Source: a virus | IMG/VR virus record: IMGVR_UViG_3300021962_000208 | Location: 1 to 43,201 of that record | Strand: one strand, 5' to 3' | DNA length: 43,201 nucleotides | Shown: in pieces, positions 15,939-24,743 of the stretch | How positions within the stretch are numbered: the first letter of the stretch is position 1 | Layout of the letters: each line of letters opens with the position of its first letter | Notes under the pieces: model-generated | Seen by the model: only the letters and a program-made list of their open reading frames with translations | The model's database searches: none | Told to the model about the DNA's origin: nothing | Program-made: the position numbers and the translations under genes

Positions 15939-16280
15939 ATGGACATGGAACAACAAATAAAAATGATGGACTGGGAAATGACAGCGAACACTTACGGCAG
16001 TGAGATGTACGAAGCGATTTTTTACTGCAAGCATGATGATAATTTCTACATGGTGAAGTGGGACTTTGACTTTGACAGTGTGCCGTTTGAGAATGTGGAG
16101 CACAGTGATTACAATTTCAACTTCTCGCCACACAGCCCCGAAGGTTCCTTTTTCTTTTACGGTGAAGAGGATGTATGGGAAAGACCCTATACGGGCAACA
16201 TGACTGTGGAGCCGTTTATCGGAACGGACAACCGCACGCTACTTAACGAACACATGGATTGGAGGAATGAAAATGAATGA
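15939..16280 (+). CDS. Hypothetical acidic protein
   Basis: A 113-residue protein of unknown function, rich in Phe, Tyr and Asp. The ATG at 15939 follows AAAGGAATAA. It overlaps the next gene by eight bases. Confidence 0.55.
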   Translation: MDMEQQIKMMDWEMTANTYGSEMYEAIFYCKHDDNFYMVKWDFDFDSVPFENVEHSDYNFNFSPHSPEGSFFFYGEEDVWERPYTGNMTVEPFIGTDNRTLLNEHMDWRNENE

Positions 16281-16701
16281 AGAATATGTACCCGAAAAGA
16301 AAGACTTGGGAAGGCGTGCCTTAGAACTGAACCTTGAACAGCGCAAAGACTTGTTCTTTGACATCGTGAGGGATAGGCTGGATGGAGGATGGGACTTGTC
16401 CTTTGTGGAGTACGCTCCCGACTATGCCTACACTTTCAACTACGAGCCTGTACGAAAGTTCTCTATCACTGAAGAGTGGTACGACCAATTCAATTCAGAC
16501 AAAGAAATGTTTGATGCGTTTTGTGAGTTGATGGAGGATGGTAAGTTCCCACATCAATACGGCAAGTGGGAGAAAGAGATTTGTAACACAATCAACGAAC
16601 ACATGATTGACAACTACATTTGGGAGGAGTGCCAAGACGACGACTGGCAATACAGATTGTCATTGTGGAATCAAATTGAATCTATGTTAAAGGAGAAATG
16701 A
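16273..16701 (+). CDS. Hypothetical protein
   Basis: A 142-residue acidic, aromatic protein of unknown function. I chose the ATG at 16273, seven bases after GGAGG (16261..16265), over the ATG at 16267, which is too close. Its last codons carry AAAGGAGAAATG, used by the next gene. Confidence 0.55.
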   Translation: MNEEYVPEKKDLGRRALELNLEQRKDLFFDIVRDRLDGGWDLSFVEYAPDYAYTFNYEPVRKFSITEEWYDQFNSDKEMFDAFCELMEDGKFPHQYGKWEKEICNTINEHMIDNYIWEECQDDDWQYRLSLWNQIESMLKEK

Positions 16702-16703
16702 AC

Positions 16704-16850
16704 ATGGGAAGAATGAATGACGGAACTGAATGCCTGCTGTGCGAACTGTGGCAAGACCTTGACAGTGCTGACGACTTGGACGAGTGCTGTAAAGAATGCC
16801 GAGAAGAAATTGAATGGTTGCTTAATCAACGAAGAGCGGGGAATGAATGA
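16704..16850 (+). CDS. Zinc microprotein (48 aa)
   Basis: A 48-residue protein with C10/C13 and C28/C29/C32, consistent with one zinc ribbon. Upstream AGGAG and the TGATG link to the following gene support it. Two zinc microproteins follow one another here. Confidence 0.5.
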   Translation: MGRMNDGTECLLCELWQDLDSADDLDECCKECREEIEWLLNQRRAGNE

Positions 16851-16987
16851 TGGCAACCATTGTGTGTGCGTGTTGTGGGTGTTGGGTTCCCGTCCACCTT
16901 GCGAAAGAAACAGGTGAACTGTCGGAGGATGTTCACCGAGAACCACTCTACGCATGTTGGGACTGTTACAATGAGGAAAGTGATTAA
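16850..16987 (+). CDS. Zinc-ribbon microprotein (45 aa)
   Basis: A 45-residue protein with CACCGC (C6 to C11) and C36-WD-C39, the usual two-knuckle zinc ribbon. It starts in a TGATG junction. Function unknown; it may be an adaptor for a host protein. Confidence 0.5.
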   Translation: MATIVCACCGCWVPVHLAKETGELSEDVHREPLYACWDCYNEESD

Positions 16988-16989
16988 GC

Positions 16990-17181
16990 ATGACCGAAGT
17001 AATTGACGCTGAGATGAAGGACGAGTGCAACATCATGCTCTTTGTGCGGCGTAGTAACAATGACCAATGGGAAAACCACGGTAGCATCCTGCGAGTACGC
17101 CGTGCAATTTACGATGGACTCCTTAATTGGACTGGTAAGAATGAGCCGCCCGAATGGTGGGAAGGAAAGAAGAATGTATGA
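16990..17181 (+). CDS. Small hypothetical protein
   Basis: A 63-residue protein of unknown function. It is separated from its upstream neighbour by two bases. A further 20-codon frame (17174..17236) overlaps its end and the start of the next gene and may only carry ribosomes across. Confidence 0.5.
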   Translation: MTEVIDAEMKDECNIMLFVRRSNNDQWENHGSILRVRRAIYDGLLNWTGKNEPPEWWEGKKNV

Positions 17182-17216
17182 ACAACTTGATAATGGAGAG
17201 GTAAGTGGTGAGGTCA

Positions 17217-17939
17217 ATGGAATGGCAACCGAGTGAAGAATTGATAACATGGGGCAACGAGCATTTTAGTAAAATGCCAGTGGATAGCGTGTGGTCGCCC
17301 GATAACAGCGGCGTGCAGTACCGTAAGATGAGCGAGACAAGTTACGCACTCATCTTCATGCTCAACCACCCGCTGGCTCAAGAACACCACGAGAAGTTCA
17401 CGCTCCTTATGGAAGCGTGTGGCTACACCGTGGAGAAGCCCGATGGGTTGGAAATGGTGACACCACCGATTGACCCCATGGCGCAAGCCGAAATGAACTT
17501 CCGTGCGAAGCAGGAGGTCGCTCAGTCGTGGACTTGTGAGTGTGGCTTTCCACTGGCGAATAACGACTTCTCTTCATCGGTTTATGAGTATGTGGAAACA
17601 ATTGATGCTGAAACAAGTAACGGTGGCACTACGCCGATTGATTTGTGGCGTGTTGTTCTTGGGTGTATTTCCTGTGGTAATGACCTAACAATTGACCCCG
17701 ATGATTTCCACTTGTTGGCCGGTGATGATGAGTTCATGCGTTGGCGCAACGGAGACAAGGAGTATGTTGCTCTTACAAGGGAACAACTCAAAGACTTCGC
17801 TGATAGCGGTATGTTTGACGAAGGTTACACCAACCGTACCGTGACGGTCATGGGCAAGTTCCGTGGTGAGGATAGAGTACCACCGTGGTTGTGGGGCATA
17901 AGTTGTTTGATGAAAACCATAAATAATGAAGAAGAGTGA
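17217..17939 (+). CDS. Hypothetical protein with a CxC...CxxC zinc site
   Basis: A 240-residue protein. C107-E-C109 and C150-IS-C153 may form one zinc ribbon in the centre; the flanks are acidic. I placed the start at the ATG at 17217, just after GGTGAGG. A GTG at 17205 is possible and would add four residues. It ends NNEEE. I do not recognise the family. Confidence 0.55.
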   Translation: MEWQPSEELITWGNEHFSKMPVDSVWSPDNSGVQYRKMSETSYALIFMLNHPLAQEHHEKFTLLMEACGYTVEKPDGLEMVTPPIDPMAQAEMNFRAKQEVAQSWTCECGFPLANNDFSSSVYEYVETIDAETSNGGTTPIDLWRVVLGCISCGNDLTIDPDDFHLLAGDDEFMRWRNGDKEYVALTREQLKDFADSGMFDEGYTNRTVTVMGKFRGEDRVPPWLWGISCLMKTINNEEE

Positions 17940-17943
17940 GCAC

Positions 17944-19188
17944 ATGCTAACTTTAGCGAGAGCAACTGAACTGCTCTCCCGAATGCCAAAACGATTGCGG
18001 GTAAAACAAATTACCAAGCAAGAGTGTGAAGAACTTTGGGAGTTCATCAACAGTAAGGATAGACTTTCTATTTCTCAGCACATGCTGAAAGTGGAATTGG
18101 CTAATGAATGCGGTGTGATGCTTGAGCGGTTGCTTGATGTGTTAGGCGATACTCCTTTCATTGAGGGGTTGATAATGGAGGCTCGTGAAGAGTCAAGTGA
18201 GTTCACACTCTTGCAAGCCACCGAAGTTATGCGTAATGCTCATCTCAACAAGAATTGGATTCTTCCTTTCTGTCGCTCTATGAGCGTTGAAGAATCATAC
18301 CTTATTTGGAAGTGGGCTACAGAGTATTATTGGAAACCCCAACGCAATCGCTTTCTCAAGTGGCTTAAATTACACAGTAAATTAAATGGGGATTATTCTT
18401 TTGATGTTCACCTTTCGGTTATATTTGATAAACTCAAAGTGACCAATGACATCAAGCCATTCAAGCGATTAGAACCTTGGGAGGGTGGTGTACCCGACCA
18501 ATGGTGGTTCGTGACCGATTGTGGTACGCTGAAGTACATTGGCGGAGGCATCGTGCGTAACCGAAACGGTACACTGAACACCGAACTGACACCTATGCTT
18601 GACAGTAATGTGGAATGTTGGATGTGGAGAAACCCGTTGGACACCGGATATAACCACTCAGCAAATGTCAACTTACCCTTTTCATCGTATAAAAATCCAA
18701 TGACTGAAAACTTTCTTTGGTATGAATCACAGGTACTATTGGATTCATACGCCAAGGGTGGATTTTTAATCGCTCATGAAATAGAGAGTGCATATAAAGA
18801 ACCCAAAAAATTGGCGTTTTATTTGCTGACGAAAGGAACCAATGTATTGTATGCACAAGTAATGACGATACGCAATTTGAACAAAGGAGGCTATGAACTT
18901 GTTATCGGTTTTAATGATGCTGGCGAGGTTGTTGAAACAACAACGCACACCATGAATGAACTACCATTTGCACTGGACAATGCGCTGAGGCGGCGTGGGG
19001 TGAATGCTAACATTCGCCACGCTTTTCATCCTGTGAATGATTGTTTAGTTGCTAAGTTCAAATACACTTGGACACCCAATGAAGAGTGGCACATGAAGTT
19101 CGTTGAAGTAGAGGACAACATGGGTATGGATGATGTGGATGACATACTGGATTACTTTGCGATTGTAGGTGGAGAAGATGAATCTTGA
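17944..19188 (+). CDS. Large hypothetical protein
   Basis: A 414-residue protein that I do not recognise. The first 150 residues are helical and basic, the centre is beta-rich (WWFVTDCGTLKYIGGGIV), and the C-terminal third again mixes strands and helices. It vaguely resembles an ATP-dependent ligase in layout, but the KxDG nucleotidyl motif is missing, so I do not name it so. Start at 17944 follows GAGTGAG; 17926 is an alternative without SD. The centre is more AT-rich than the neighbouring replication genes. Confidence 0.55.
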   Translation: MLTLARATELLSRMPKRLRVKQITKQECEELWEFINSKDRLSISQHMLKVELANECGVMLERLLDVLGDTPFIEGLIMEAREESSEFTLLQATEVMRNAHLNKNWILPFCRSMSVEESYLIWKWATEYYWKPQRNRFLKWLKLHSKLNGDYSFDVHLSVIFDKLKVTNDIKPFKRLEPWEGGVPDQWWFVTDCGTLKYIGGGIVRNRNGTLNTELTPMLDSNVECWMWRNPLDTGYNHSANVNLPFSSYKNPMTENFLWYESQVLLDSYAKGGFLIAHEIESAYKEPKKLAFYLLTKGTNVLYAQVMTIRNLNKGGYELVIGFNDAGEVVETTTHTMNELPFALDNALRRRGVNANIRHAFHPVNDCLVAKFKYTWTPNEEWHMKFVEVEDNMGMDDVDDILDYFAIVGGEDES

Positions 19189-19609
19189 ATGGGTCGGGCT
19201 TGGACTTGCATTAACCCACATTCAATACAACGCTATGGTTGTAAGAAGCCCTGTTGCCTACGGCTTCAAAATAATCATGTTCGCTAAACCGAGGAAAACT
19301 TGTACCGATGAGCAGTTGAAGTGTATGGAAGTGTGGGCGCAAGCCAACGGCTTTACCTTCATGGAAACTGCTCAACTCCACGGTGACAAACTCAACAGAC
19401 TGTTAGAAGTCTTGGAGCCTTTTCATTCACTGATGAAACAAACCGACCTTAACACCATCAAAAAGATTCGTTGGTTACAAGAGAATCCTATACCCAAGAC
19501 GCTGTGGCGAGATGATGGTACACGGCGCAAAGTCAAGATAGGTAGGAACTGGAAGAAGTTCATGTATTGGGCTGAGGCATGGGACGCATTCTGTGAGGGA
19601 TTGGAATGA
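19178..19609 (+). CDS. Hypothetical protein
   Basis: A 143-residue basic protein of unknown function. Its ATG (19178) lies 11 bases inside the previous gene and follows GGTGG by five bases; a GTG at 19169 is possible. It couples by ATGA to the HNH gene. Confidence 0.55.
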   Translation: MNLEWVGLGLALTHIQYNAMVVRSPVAYGFKIIMFAKPRKTCTDEQLKCMEVWAQANGFTFMETAQLHGDKLNRLLEVLEPFHSLMKQTDLNTIKKIRWLQENPIPKTLWRDDGTRRKVKIGRNWKKFMYWAEAWDAFCEGLE

Positions 19610-20544
19610 AAAAGACATGTAAGCAGTGTGGCATTTCATTTACACCCTCAAGAAAAGACAAGCAGTATTGCAGTGAGCGTTGTGGGCACATCTTCCGTAG
19701 CCGTGCCAAAAGAAAGCGAGAGCGAAAAGATAGGTATTGCCTCGTTTGCGGAACGCTCATTACTGACAAATACAAAACGAAGTATTGCGGTGATGTTTGT
19801 GTTAAGAAGGTAAATAGTGAAAGAGAGTGTGCTAAAGCAAGAAAAGAAGTTCGTGAACGGCAAAAACGAAATCCAAAGTATTGTGTGTCATGTAATGTAC
19901 AACTGAAAACCACTACAAGAAATTACCATCAAAAGAAACATTGCAACCCCTGTGGGGAAGTACATTTGAAAGCATATCAAGAACAACACAGGAAGGAAAA
20001 CGACTACACTGAGTATTTTAGAAAGAATCACGCTAAGAAAATGCAAGACCCTACCTACAGAAAGAAGCGAAGGCTTGCTCAAAAAAGCAGAAGAGAAAAC
20101 AACCCTGTAATTGTTGATTGCGAAGAGTGTGGGACTCCATTTAGACGAATGCGATATGAGAGATATTGTACACATTCTTGTCGTAAAGTTGCAGAATTGA
20201 AGAGGCGGAACAAACCATCCAACATACTGAGTAATCGTTTTCGGAGAGGTATTCGTAAATCACTCAAGGGTGGAAAAAGTAAGTCAACATTTGAAGCACT
20301 TGATTTCACACCCGATGAATTGCGTGCCCACTTTGAGTCATACTTCACGGAAGAAAATGGGTACTCATGGGACAACATAGGCAAGTGGCACATAGACCAC
20401 ATCCGACCTGTATCATCGTTCAACTTCACGACCACGGAATGTGAGGACTTCAAGAAATGTTGGGCGTTGGAGAACCTACAACCCTTGTGGGCCGCTGACA
20501 ACTTGGCTAAGGGTAATGAGTGGGATAGCGAAGTGAACGCTTGA
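19606..20544 (+). CDS. HNH endonuclease with four zinc knuckle pairs
   Basis: A 312-residue protein. The nuclease domain is at the C-terminus: WHIDHIRP with H262, D264 and H265, then ENLQPLWAADN with N290 and N299, as in HNH enzymes related to phage homing nucleases. In front of it are four Cys pairs (CKQC/CSERC, CLVC/CGDVC, CVSC/CNPC, CEEC/CTHSC) that look like zinc ribbons and a long Arg/Lys-rich linker, likely for DNA binding. The gene is AT-rich (23 of 60 bases G or C at 19801..19860, against 33 of 60 at 20701..20760 in the RFC gene) and ends an operon, which fits a mobile free-standing homing nuclease. Whether it cuts DNA as a homing enzyme is an inference. Confidence 0.75.
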   Translation: MKKTCKQCGISFTPSRKDKQYCSERCGHIFRSRAKRKRERKDRYCLVCGTLITDKYKTKYCGDVCVKKVNSERECAKARKEVRERQKRNPKYCVSCNVQLKTTTRNYHQKKHCNPCGEVHLKAYQEQHRKENDYTEYFRKNHAKKMQDPTYRKKRRLAQKSRRENNPVIVDCEECGTPFRRMRYERYCTHSCRKVAELKRRNKPSNILSNRFRRGIRKSLKGGKSKSTFEALDFTPDELRAHFESYFTEENGYSWDNIGKWHIDHIRPVSSFNFTTTECEDFKKCWALENLQPLWAADNLAKGNEWDSEVNA

Positions 20545-20554
20545 TTTGGTGAGG

Positions 20555-20592
20555 AGTATTTAAACCAACAAAGAGAAAGGGGTTGAGAAGAA
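20555..20592 (+). promoter_or_regulatory. Repeated promoter element, copy 6 (replication operon)
   Basis: TATTTAAA at 20557..20564 is followed by CCAACAAAGAGAAAGG and GGTTGAG. The ATG at 20593 stands 28 bases after the box. It drives the longest operon here, from the RFC gene to the XPF nuclease (20593..33690), with no further copy inside. Confidence 0.8.
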
Positions 20593-21531
20593 ATGTCATG
20601 GAACGAAGTGTTGCGGCCTGTTCACCCATCCCAAGTGGTGGGTAATGACCAGTTCGTAATGGATGCCGAAGAGTGGGAGAGGTCGGGGGAGTACCCCTCA
20701 GCCTTGCTCTTTATCGGAGAACCCGGCACAGGCAAGACCAGTGCCGCCAATGCTATTTCTCGCACCATGCTCGGTGGTGCTTACAATGACATGAATGTAA
20801 TGTGGACAAACGCCAGTGACGACAGGGGTATCTCTCACATCCGAGAGGAAGTGAAGAACTTCGCACGACTAAGCGGTATCGGTACAAAGCGGAAGGTGGT
20901 AGTGCTTGACGAGGCAGACGGCCTCACCAGTCAAGCGCAAGACGCTATGCGAGGTATCATGGAAAAGTATGCCTCAAAGGTACTCTTCATCCTTACCGCC
21001 AACTATGCTGACAAAATCCGCCCTGCAATCAAGAGTAGGTGTACGGTCTATGTATTCCACCGAGTTTCAGCCGAGCATGGTGCATCTCACCTTACACGGC
21101 TCACCGAGTCGTGTGGTGTCCCAGTGGATTGGGAGCCATACTACGGTGATGTTGTTGAATATCACGGCGGCGACCTGCGAGCGGCGGTTGCCTCCCTTGA
21201 GCGCATCCCCAAAACGGCTGATGCTATTAAACAATTCACGGTCAAACAAACTGAGGACGAGTGGTGGGACTTCGCCATTAGCAACAAGTGGAACGAGTTG
21301 CGAGAGTACCTCATTGAAGTATTACATTCATCGGGCGATAAGTTGCACTTCATGAACAACTTTCATCATGCCATTCGGAAGCATTTTGAAAACGATGCTG
21401 ACACCACCTTTGCGATAATGGAGGTGTGGGGTGAAATGATGAAGTATGTCTATGAATGGGGCGGTTCGGGAGAATCCTATGTGGATGTCCTTGTCGCACG
21501 ATTGAAAAAACAAATTGAGGTGAAAACATGA
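20593..21531 (+). CDS. rfcS: Clamp loader small subunit (RFC-like AAA+ ATPase)
   Basis: A 312-residue AAA+ protein that loads the sliding clamp. Walker A is GEPGTGKT (42..49), Walker B is VVLDEAD (DEAD at 106..109), and the SRC motif at 148..150 is the arginine finger of RFC small subunits. The N-terminus WNEVLRPVHPSQVVGND matches the start of archaeal RfcS. It is close to the archaeal small subunit length. No large subunit is seen in the window, so the virus may use a homo-oligomer or borrow the host's large subunit. It opens the replication operon and overlaps the next gene by four bases. Confidence 0.92.
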   Translation: MSWNEVLRPVHPSQVVGNDQFVMDAEEWERSGEYPSALLFIGEPGTGKTSAANAISRTMLGGAYNDMNVMWTNASDDRGISHIREEVKNFARLSGIGTKRKVVVLDEADGLTSQAQDAMRGIMEKYASKVLFILTANYADKIRPAIKSRCTVYVFHRVSAEHGASHLTRLTESCGVPVDWEPYYGDVVEYHGGDLRAAVASLERIPKTADAIKQFTVKQTEDEWWDFAISNKWNELREYLIEVLHSSGDKLHFMNNFHHAIRKHFENDADTTFAIMEVWGEMMKYVYEWGGSGESYVDVLVARLKKQIEVKT

Positions 21532-22862
21532 GTACATGGGAAAACGATGATGAATACGGTGACATTGACGAGAACAGTGCAGGCAATGGCTTCGGAGCGG
21601 CATCCGAAAGCAACGCCAATGCTGGACTACCAAGCGGTGTCATTGACAGACTGAAAGCATATGCCGAGCGAGTGGGTAAGAAACTGAATGAAGTCGTGGA
21701 TGATTTCATTACCATGTGTAAGGAGTATTCCGCAGACCCCACAAGCGAAGATGAGGATTTGCTCATTGATTGGGCTGAACAACTTGTCGTTGAAACACGC
21801 CGTGCAAGCGGTGGCGGTAACAGCAAGTTACAAACTTGGGTTGGGTGTTTCCTCGGTGTGGCTGACAAGAAGGCTGACCGACTCGCTAACATTGTGCGAG
21901 CCAATCTCAAGTTGTTCAAGGATGACCCCGAAGAGGCCATCAGTAGTGGTCGCCTTGGCGTGTATTCCAAGAACGATGGCGTATGGAACTTGACCACCAA
22001 AGAGGGTACTGAGAGCACGGGCCTTTCTATTGAGGAAAATCCTACCCCACCTCACGGCATCAAGCACGAGAACATGTGGGTTTGTCTTACTACCTACGAC
22101 AACAAGGCGGCTCCATCCAAGAAGATGGGTCGCTACGCATACTTCCTTGGTGGGGAAGAAGAGGACTTCGTGAAGAATGGTAACATTGCACTGTGGCGTG
22201 TTGACCTCACTGGTGAACATGTGTATCACAACCTCACCATTGGTCGCCCTTGTAAGATACCCGTTGTTCCTCCTCGTGATGGAGCAAGTGATGCTTTTAG
22301 CGATGTCCTTAGCATTTACTCGGACTTTGAAGTAAACTACACTGACGAGTTCGTAAACGAAGAGTTGCGACCCCTGTTGCACCCTTCTCGCTTTTGGACG
22401 AACCCCGACTTCCATGAGTTGTATGTCCCTGTTGATTCCTTGGAGGAAGCATACGAAGAGCGTAAGCAATTCTATGACGCTGGTGGAGAGCGGCGTTCCT
22501 ACGGCCCATTGGTTATCACCAAAGGAACGGTTACACGCATGAGCACTGAGGCTCGTGAAAGCGATTACGACGAAGAGGGACACAATTACAACTTGACCCT
22601 CTCAAGCAGTGTGAGTGGTGATATTGATTGTTGGGTGCCCGGTGCCGTCGGCAAGTGTTCTCAACCATTCGTGGCTCATTGGGGCGAGGACTCTTTCCCC
22701 TATGCTGAACGCTCAACCGTATTCGTGTTTGGTCGTATTGGTTTGAAAGCACGAGATGGTCTTACTACTCCCAAACTGACGGTGTTCGGTGTCTATGCCG
22801 ACCCACGCCGCTCTCGCCGCCGTATGACTGGCGGGGACACTGGTACGGAGCAATTCAACTGA
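21528..22862 (+). CDS. Putative OB-fold / single-stranded DNA-binding protein
   Basis: A 444-residue acidic protein between the clamp loader and the recombinase. The N-terminal 60 residues are disordered and acidic. A beta-rich section near the end (LVITKGTVTRMS to LTVFGVYADPRR) has the strand, turn and glycine pattern of an OB fold. By position and shape it could be the RPA-like single-strand DNA-binding protein of this replisome. I cannot show it from sequence alone; a structural protein is possible. Confidence 0.4.
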   Translation: MSTWENDDEYGDIDENSAGNGFGAASESNANAGLPSGVIDRLKAYAERVGKKLNEVVDDFITMCKEYSADPTSEDEDLLIDWAEQLVVETRRASGGGNSKLQTWVGCFLGVADKKADRLANIVRANLKLFKDDPEEAISSGRLGVYSKNDGVWNLTTKEGTESTGLSIEENPTPPHGIKHENMWVCLTTYDNKAAPSKKMGRYAYFLGGEEEDFVKNGNIALWRVDLTGEHVYHNLTIGRPCKIPVVPPRDGASDAFSDVLSIYSDFEVNYTDEFVNEELRPLLHPSRFWTNPDFHELYVPVDSLEEAYEERKQFYDAGGERRSYGPLVITKGTVTRMSTEARESDYDEEGHNYNLTLSSSVSGDIDCWVPGAVGKCSQPFVAHWGEDSFPYAERSTVFVFGRIGLKARDGLTTPKLTVFGVYADPRRSRRRMTGGDTGTEQFN

Positions 22863-22873
22863 GGTGAAGAAAC

Positions 22874-23848
22874 ATGGCAGGATTTGGACAAACAGCGAAT
22901 GCACAAAAGGAATTGAAAGAAGAGCAAGCACAGCCATCCATGGTTGTCACCACCATGACAGGTGGAGACATGTTCGCTGACATGCGAGCAGAAGAAGCGA
23001 AGATGATTGAACAAGAGATTCAACACATGTTCGTTGGGATTGCTGGTTTTGATGGTACGGGTAAGTCGGGCATTGTCACCCACGCTTTCGGAGAATACCT
23101 CAAGACACATCCCGATGCTTCCATGCACGCTATTGATTTTGACATGGGTGTTGCCATGCTTAATTCAGCAGTAAACAACAACCCCAACATCATTTCTTGG
23201 AAGCCATGGCAAATGGGTATCAATGACCGCACGGCCTACGACTACCCCGGTACTCATGACCGAGTGATGAAAATTATGCGCTACATCCTCCACCAAGTGG
23301 AGAATGAAGGGGCGCATGTATGGGGTGTGTTGGTGAGTGGTCTTGATTCATGGTTGGAGATTTGTACCAATAACATGCGAATCATTGACTTGGGGCTGGC
23401 CAAAGATGGTATTGAGTCGGCTGACATTCGTGGTGCTGGTGATGCAAAGCGTGTGGAGCGACAGTCCGACTGGGCAATTCGCAACACTCGGTTTCACCAA
23501 CTCACGGCTTTGTCCCGTAGCCTCGTGCGTGCGGGTGTTCGTGTGTTTTGGGAAACTCACTTGCGTGCTACGAACTTCTCTTACGGTGCTGACGATAGCA
23601 ACAAAACATCGTGGCAACCCGAATGGGAGAAGAAAACCAACAACTACCTTCCTACCATCATTTGGATGGAACAGGAAGAACACTACGACGATGAGAATGA
23701 ATTGATTAAAACAGAATACAGGGCACGATTCAAGAAGTGTAAGACAAATCCCGAACTTCAAGACCAGTCACGCACTGTATTTGTGACTCGTCCTAATGGA
23801 CAACCCGAATGGTTTGGCTTGCCCGAACTGTACAATGGGAGTTTGTGA
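22874..23848 (+). CDS. Sak4/RecA-like recombination ATPase
   Basis: A 324-residue P-loop ATPase. Walker A is GFDGTGKS (58..65); Walker B is likely at VLVSGLDSWLE; the strand VRVFWETHLRATN follows. The short RecA core without the canonical RecA C-terminal domain is that of phage single-strand annealing-assisting Sak4 ATPases. It probably helps pair single strands during viral replication and repair with the OB-fold protein beside it. The first 45 residues look disordered. Its stop is TGA at 23846, and the frame stays open for 53 more codons. Confidence 0.7.
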   Translation: MAGFGQTANAQKELKEEQAQPSMVVTTMTGGDMFADMRAEEAKMIEQEIQHMFVGIAGFDGTGKSGIVTHAFGEYLKTHPDASMHAIDFDMGVAMLNSAVNNNPNIISWKPWQMGINDRTAYDYPGTHDRVMKIMRYILHQVENEGAHVWGVLVSGLDSWLEICTNNMRIIDLGLAKDGIESADIRGAGDAKRVERQSDWAIRNTRFHQLTALSRSLVRAGVRVFWETHLRATNFSYGADDSNKTSWQPEWEKKTNNYLPTIIWMEQEEHYDDENELIKTEYRARFKKCKTNPELQDQSRTVFVTRPNGQPEWFGLPELYNGSL

Positions 23849-23990
23849 TACTCGTTGCATCCCGTAACTGAGAGAGGTTTTAGGCAGGTAATGAACGGAA
23901 AAGGTTTGCTGGTTACATTCACACTCCTTGTGACCGCCAATGGGGGTAGGGGTACCTCCTTTCGTTCCCCTCTCTTACGAGGTGATATTG
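23849..23990 (+). other. Structured spacer before the clamp gene
   Basis: This 142-base gap is the longest non-coding piece between + strand genes. GTAACTGAGAGAGG (23864..23877) can pair with CCCCTCTCTTAC (23967..23978), with a two-base bulge and one mismatch, closing the gap into a long fold. TCACA/TGTGA (23919..23933) makes an inner hairpin with loop CTCCT. ACCTC (23954..23958) can pair with GAGGT (23979..23983), part of the SD of the clamp gene. It could thus be a translational control element or a small RNA. A 39-codon hydrophobic frame starts at 23891. No TATTTAAA element is present. Confidence 0.35.
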
Positions 23991-24743
23991 ATGACAAAAA
24001 TAACGATTAACAGAAAAGACTTGCTGGACTTCCTTACCTTTTTTGGTAAGGGGGTAACTGATGTTCGCATGAGTTGTGCAGGCAATCGTCTTACGGTTGA
24101 AGTGGGCTTCTCTACCTACTACCTACGAAAGCAACTTGTGGGTGCTTCCGTTGAGGAAGAAGGGTTCATCCACATCGCTTTACTTGAGAAAGCAATTGCT
24201 TTCCTCAAAGCCAGCAAGCAGACTTCTGTTACACTGCGACAAGCCGAAGAAACGAAGCCCCTTCATATGGAGGCGGGGGGCAACAAGTTGCAACTACCAA
24301 GCACTGACGACATCCTCTCAGCGGCCAAGACCGTAGTAGTGCGTAACCTCCTTGAAAAATCATCAGCAAATGGATGGAGTAGTTTTGGTGAAGATGAACT
24401 AATCGTACACGCTACACTCAAAACCAATGATTTGATTTCCCTTGCTGGCATGAAGGGCTTGCTTGCTGATGACTCATTGTACAAAATGCGTATTCACTGT
24501 GGTGAAAATGAGTTCGGTATTGTTGCCGGTAAAGCCGCTACGGGTCGCTTGTTCACCACGCTACCCGCCCTTGACAGCGATGGGCCAAACGCTACGGTAG
24601 AGACTTACTTTGGCGACTGGCTTCCTACTTGCTTGCAGTTCCTTGACGAAGGTGAAGCACGCCTTCACATGGGTGACAGTACATTGGTTATCTTTGAGCA
24701 ACAGAATACTTTACTGATGATTGTAAACGAGAGTGATGTATGA
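23991..24743 (+). CDS. pcn: Sliding clamp (PCNA-like)
   Basis: A 250-residue protein with the usual length and strand pattern of archaeal PCNA. The opening KITINRKDLLDFLTFFGKG, the internal KASKQTSVTLRQ and the closing GDSTLVIFEQQNTLLMIVNE fit the two-domain clamp fold. It would form a trimer that holds the polymerase on DNA. GAGGTGAT at 23979..23986 supports the ATG at 23991; the frame is open back to 23940 but that part overlaps the structured spacer. The polymerase gene follows with a four-base overlap. Confidence 0.75.
   Translation: MTKITINRKDLLDFLTFFGKGVTDVRMSCAGNRLTVEVGFSTYYLRKQLVGASVEEEGFIHIALLEKAIAFLKASKQTSVTLRQAEETKPLHMEAGGNKLQLPSTDDILSAAKTVVVRNLLEKSSANGWSSFGEDELIVHATLKTNDLISLAGMKGLLADDSLYKMRIHCGENEFGIVAGKAATGRLFTTLPALDSDGPNATVETYFGDWLPTCLQFLDEGEARLHMGDSTLVIFEQQNTLLMIVNESDV

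Noticed and set aside
17174-17236. A 20-codon frame overlapping two genes
   Set aside because: No motif, and it overlaps the likely start of the next gene; kept only as a remark.
17944-19188. Possible ATP-dependent DNA ligase
   Set aside because: The length and general layout are similar but the KxDG motif and other nucleotidyltransferase motifs are missing.
23849-23990. A tRNA gene in the gap before the clamp
   Set aside because: No T-arm GTTC, no 7-base acceptor stem in the right place and no anticodon arm.
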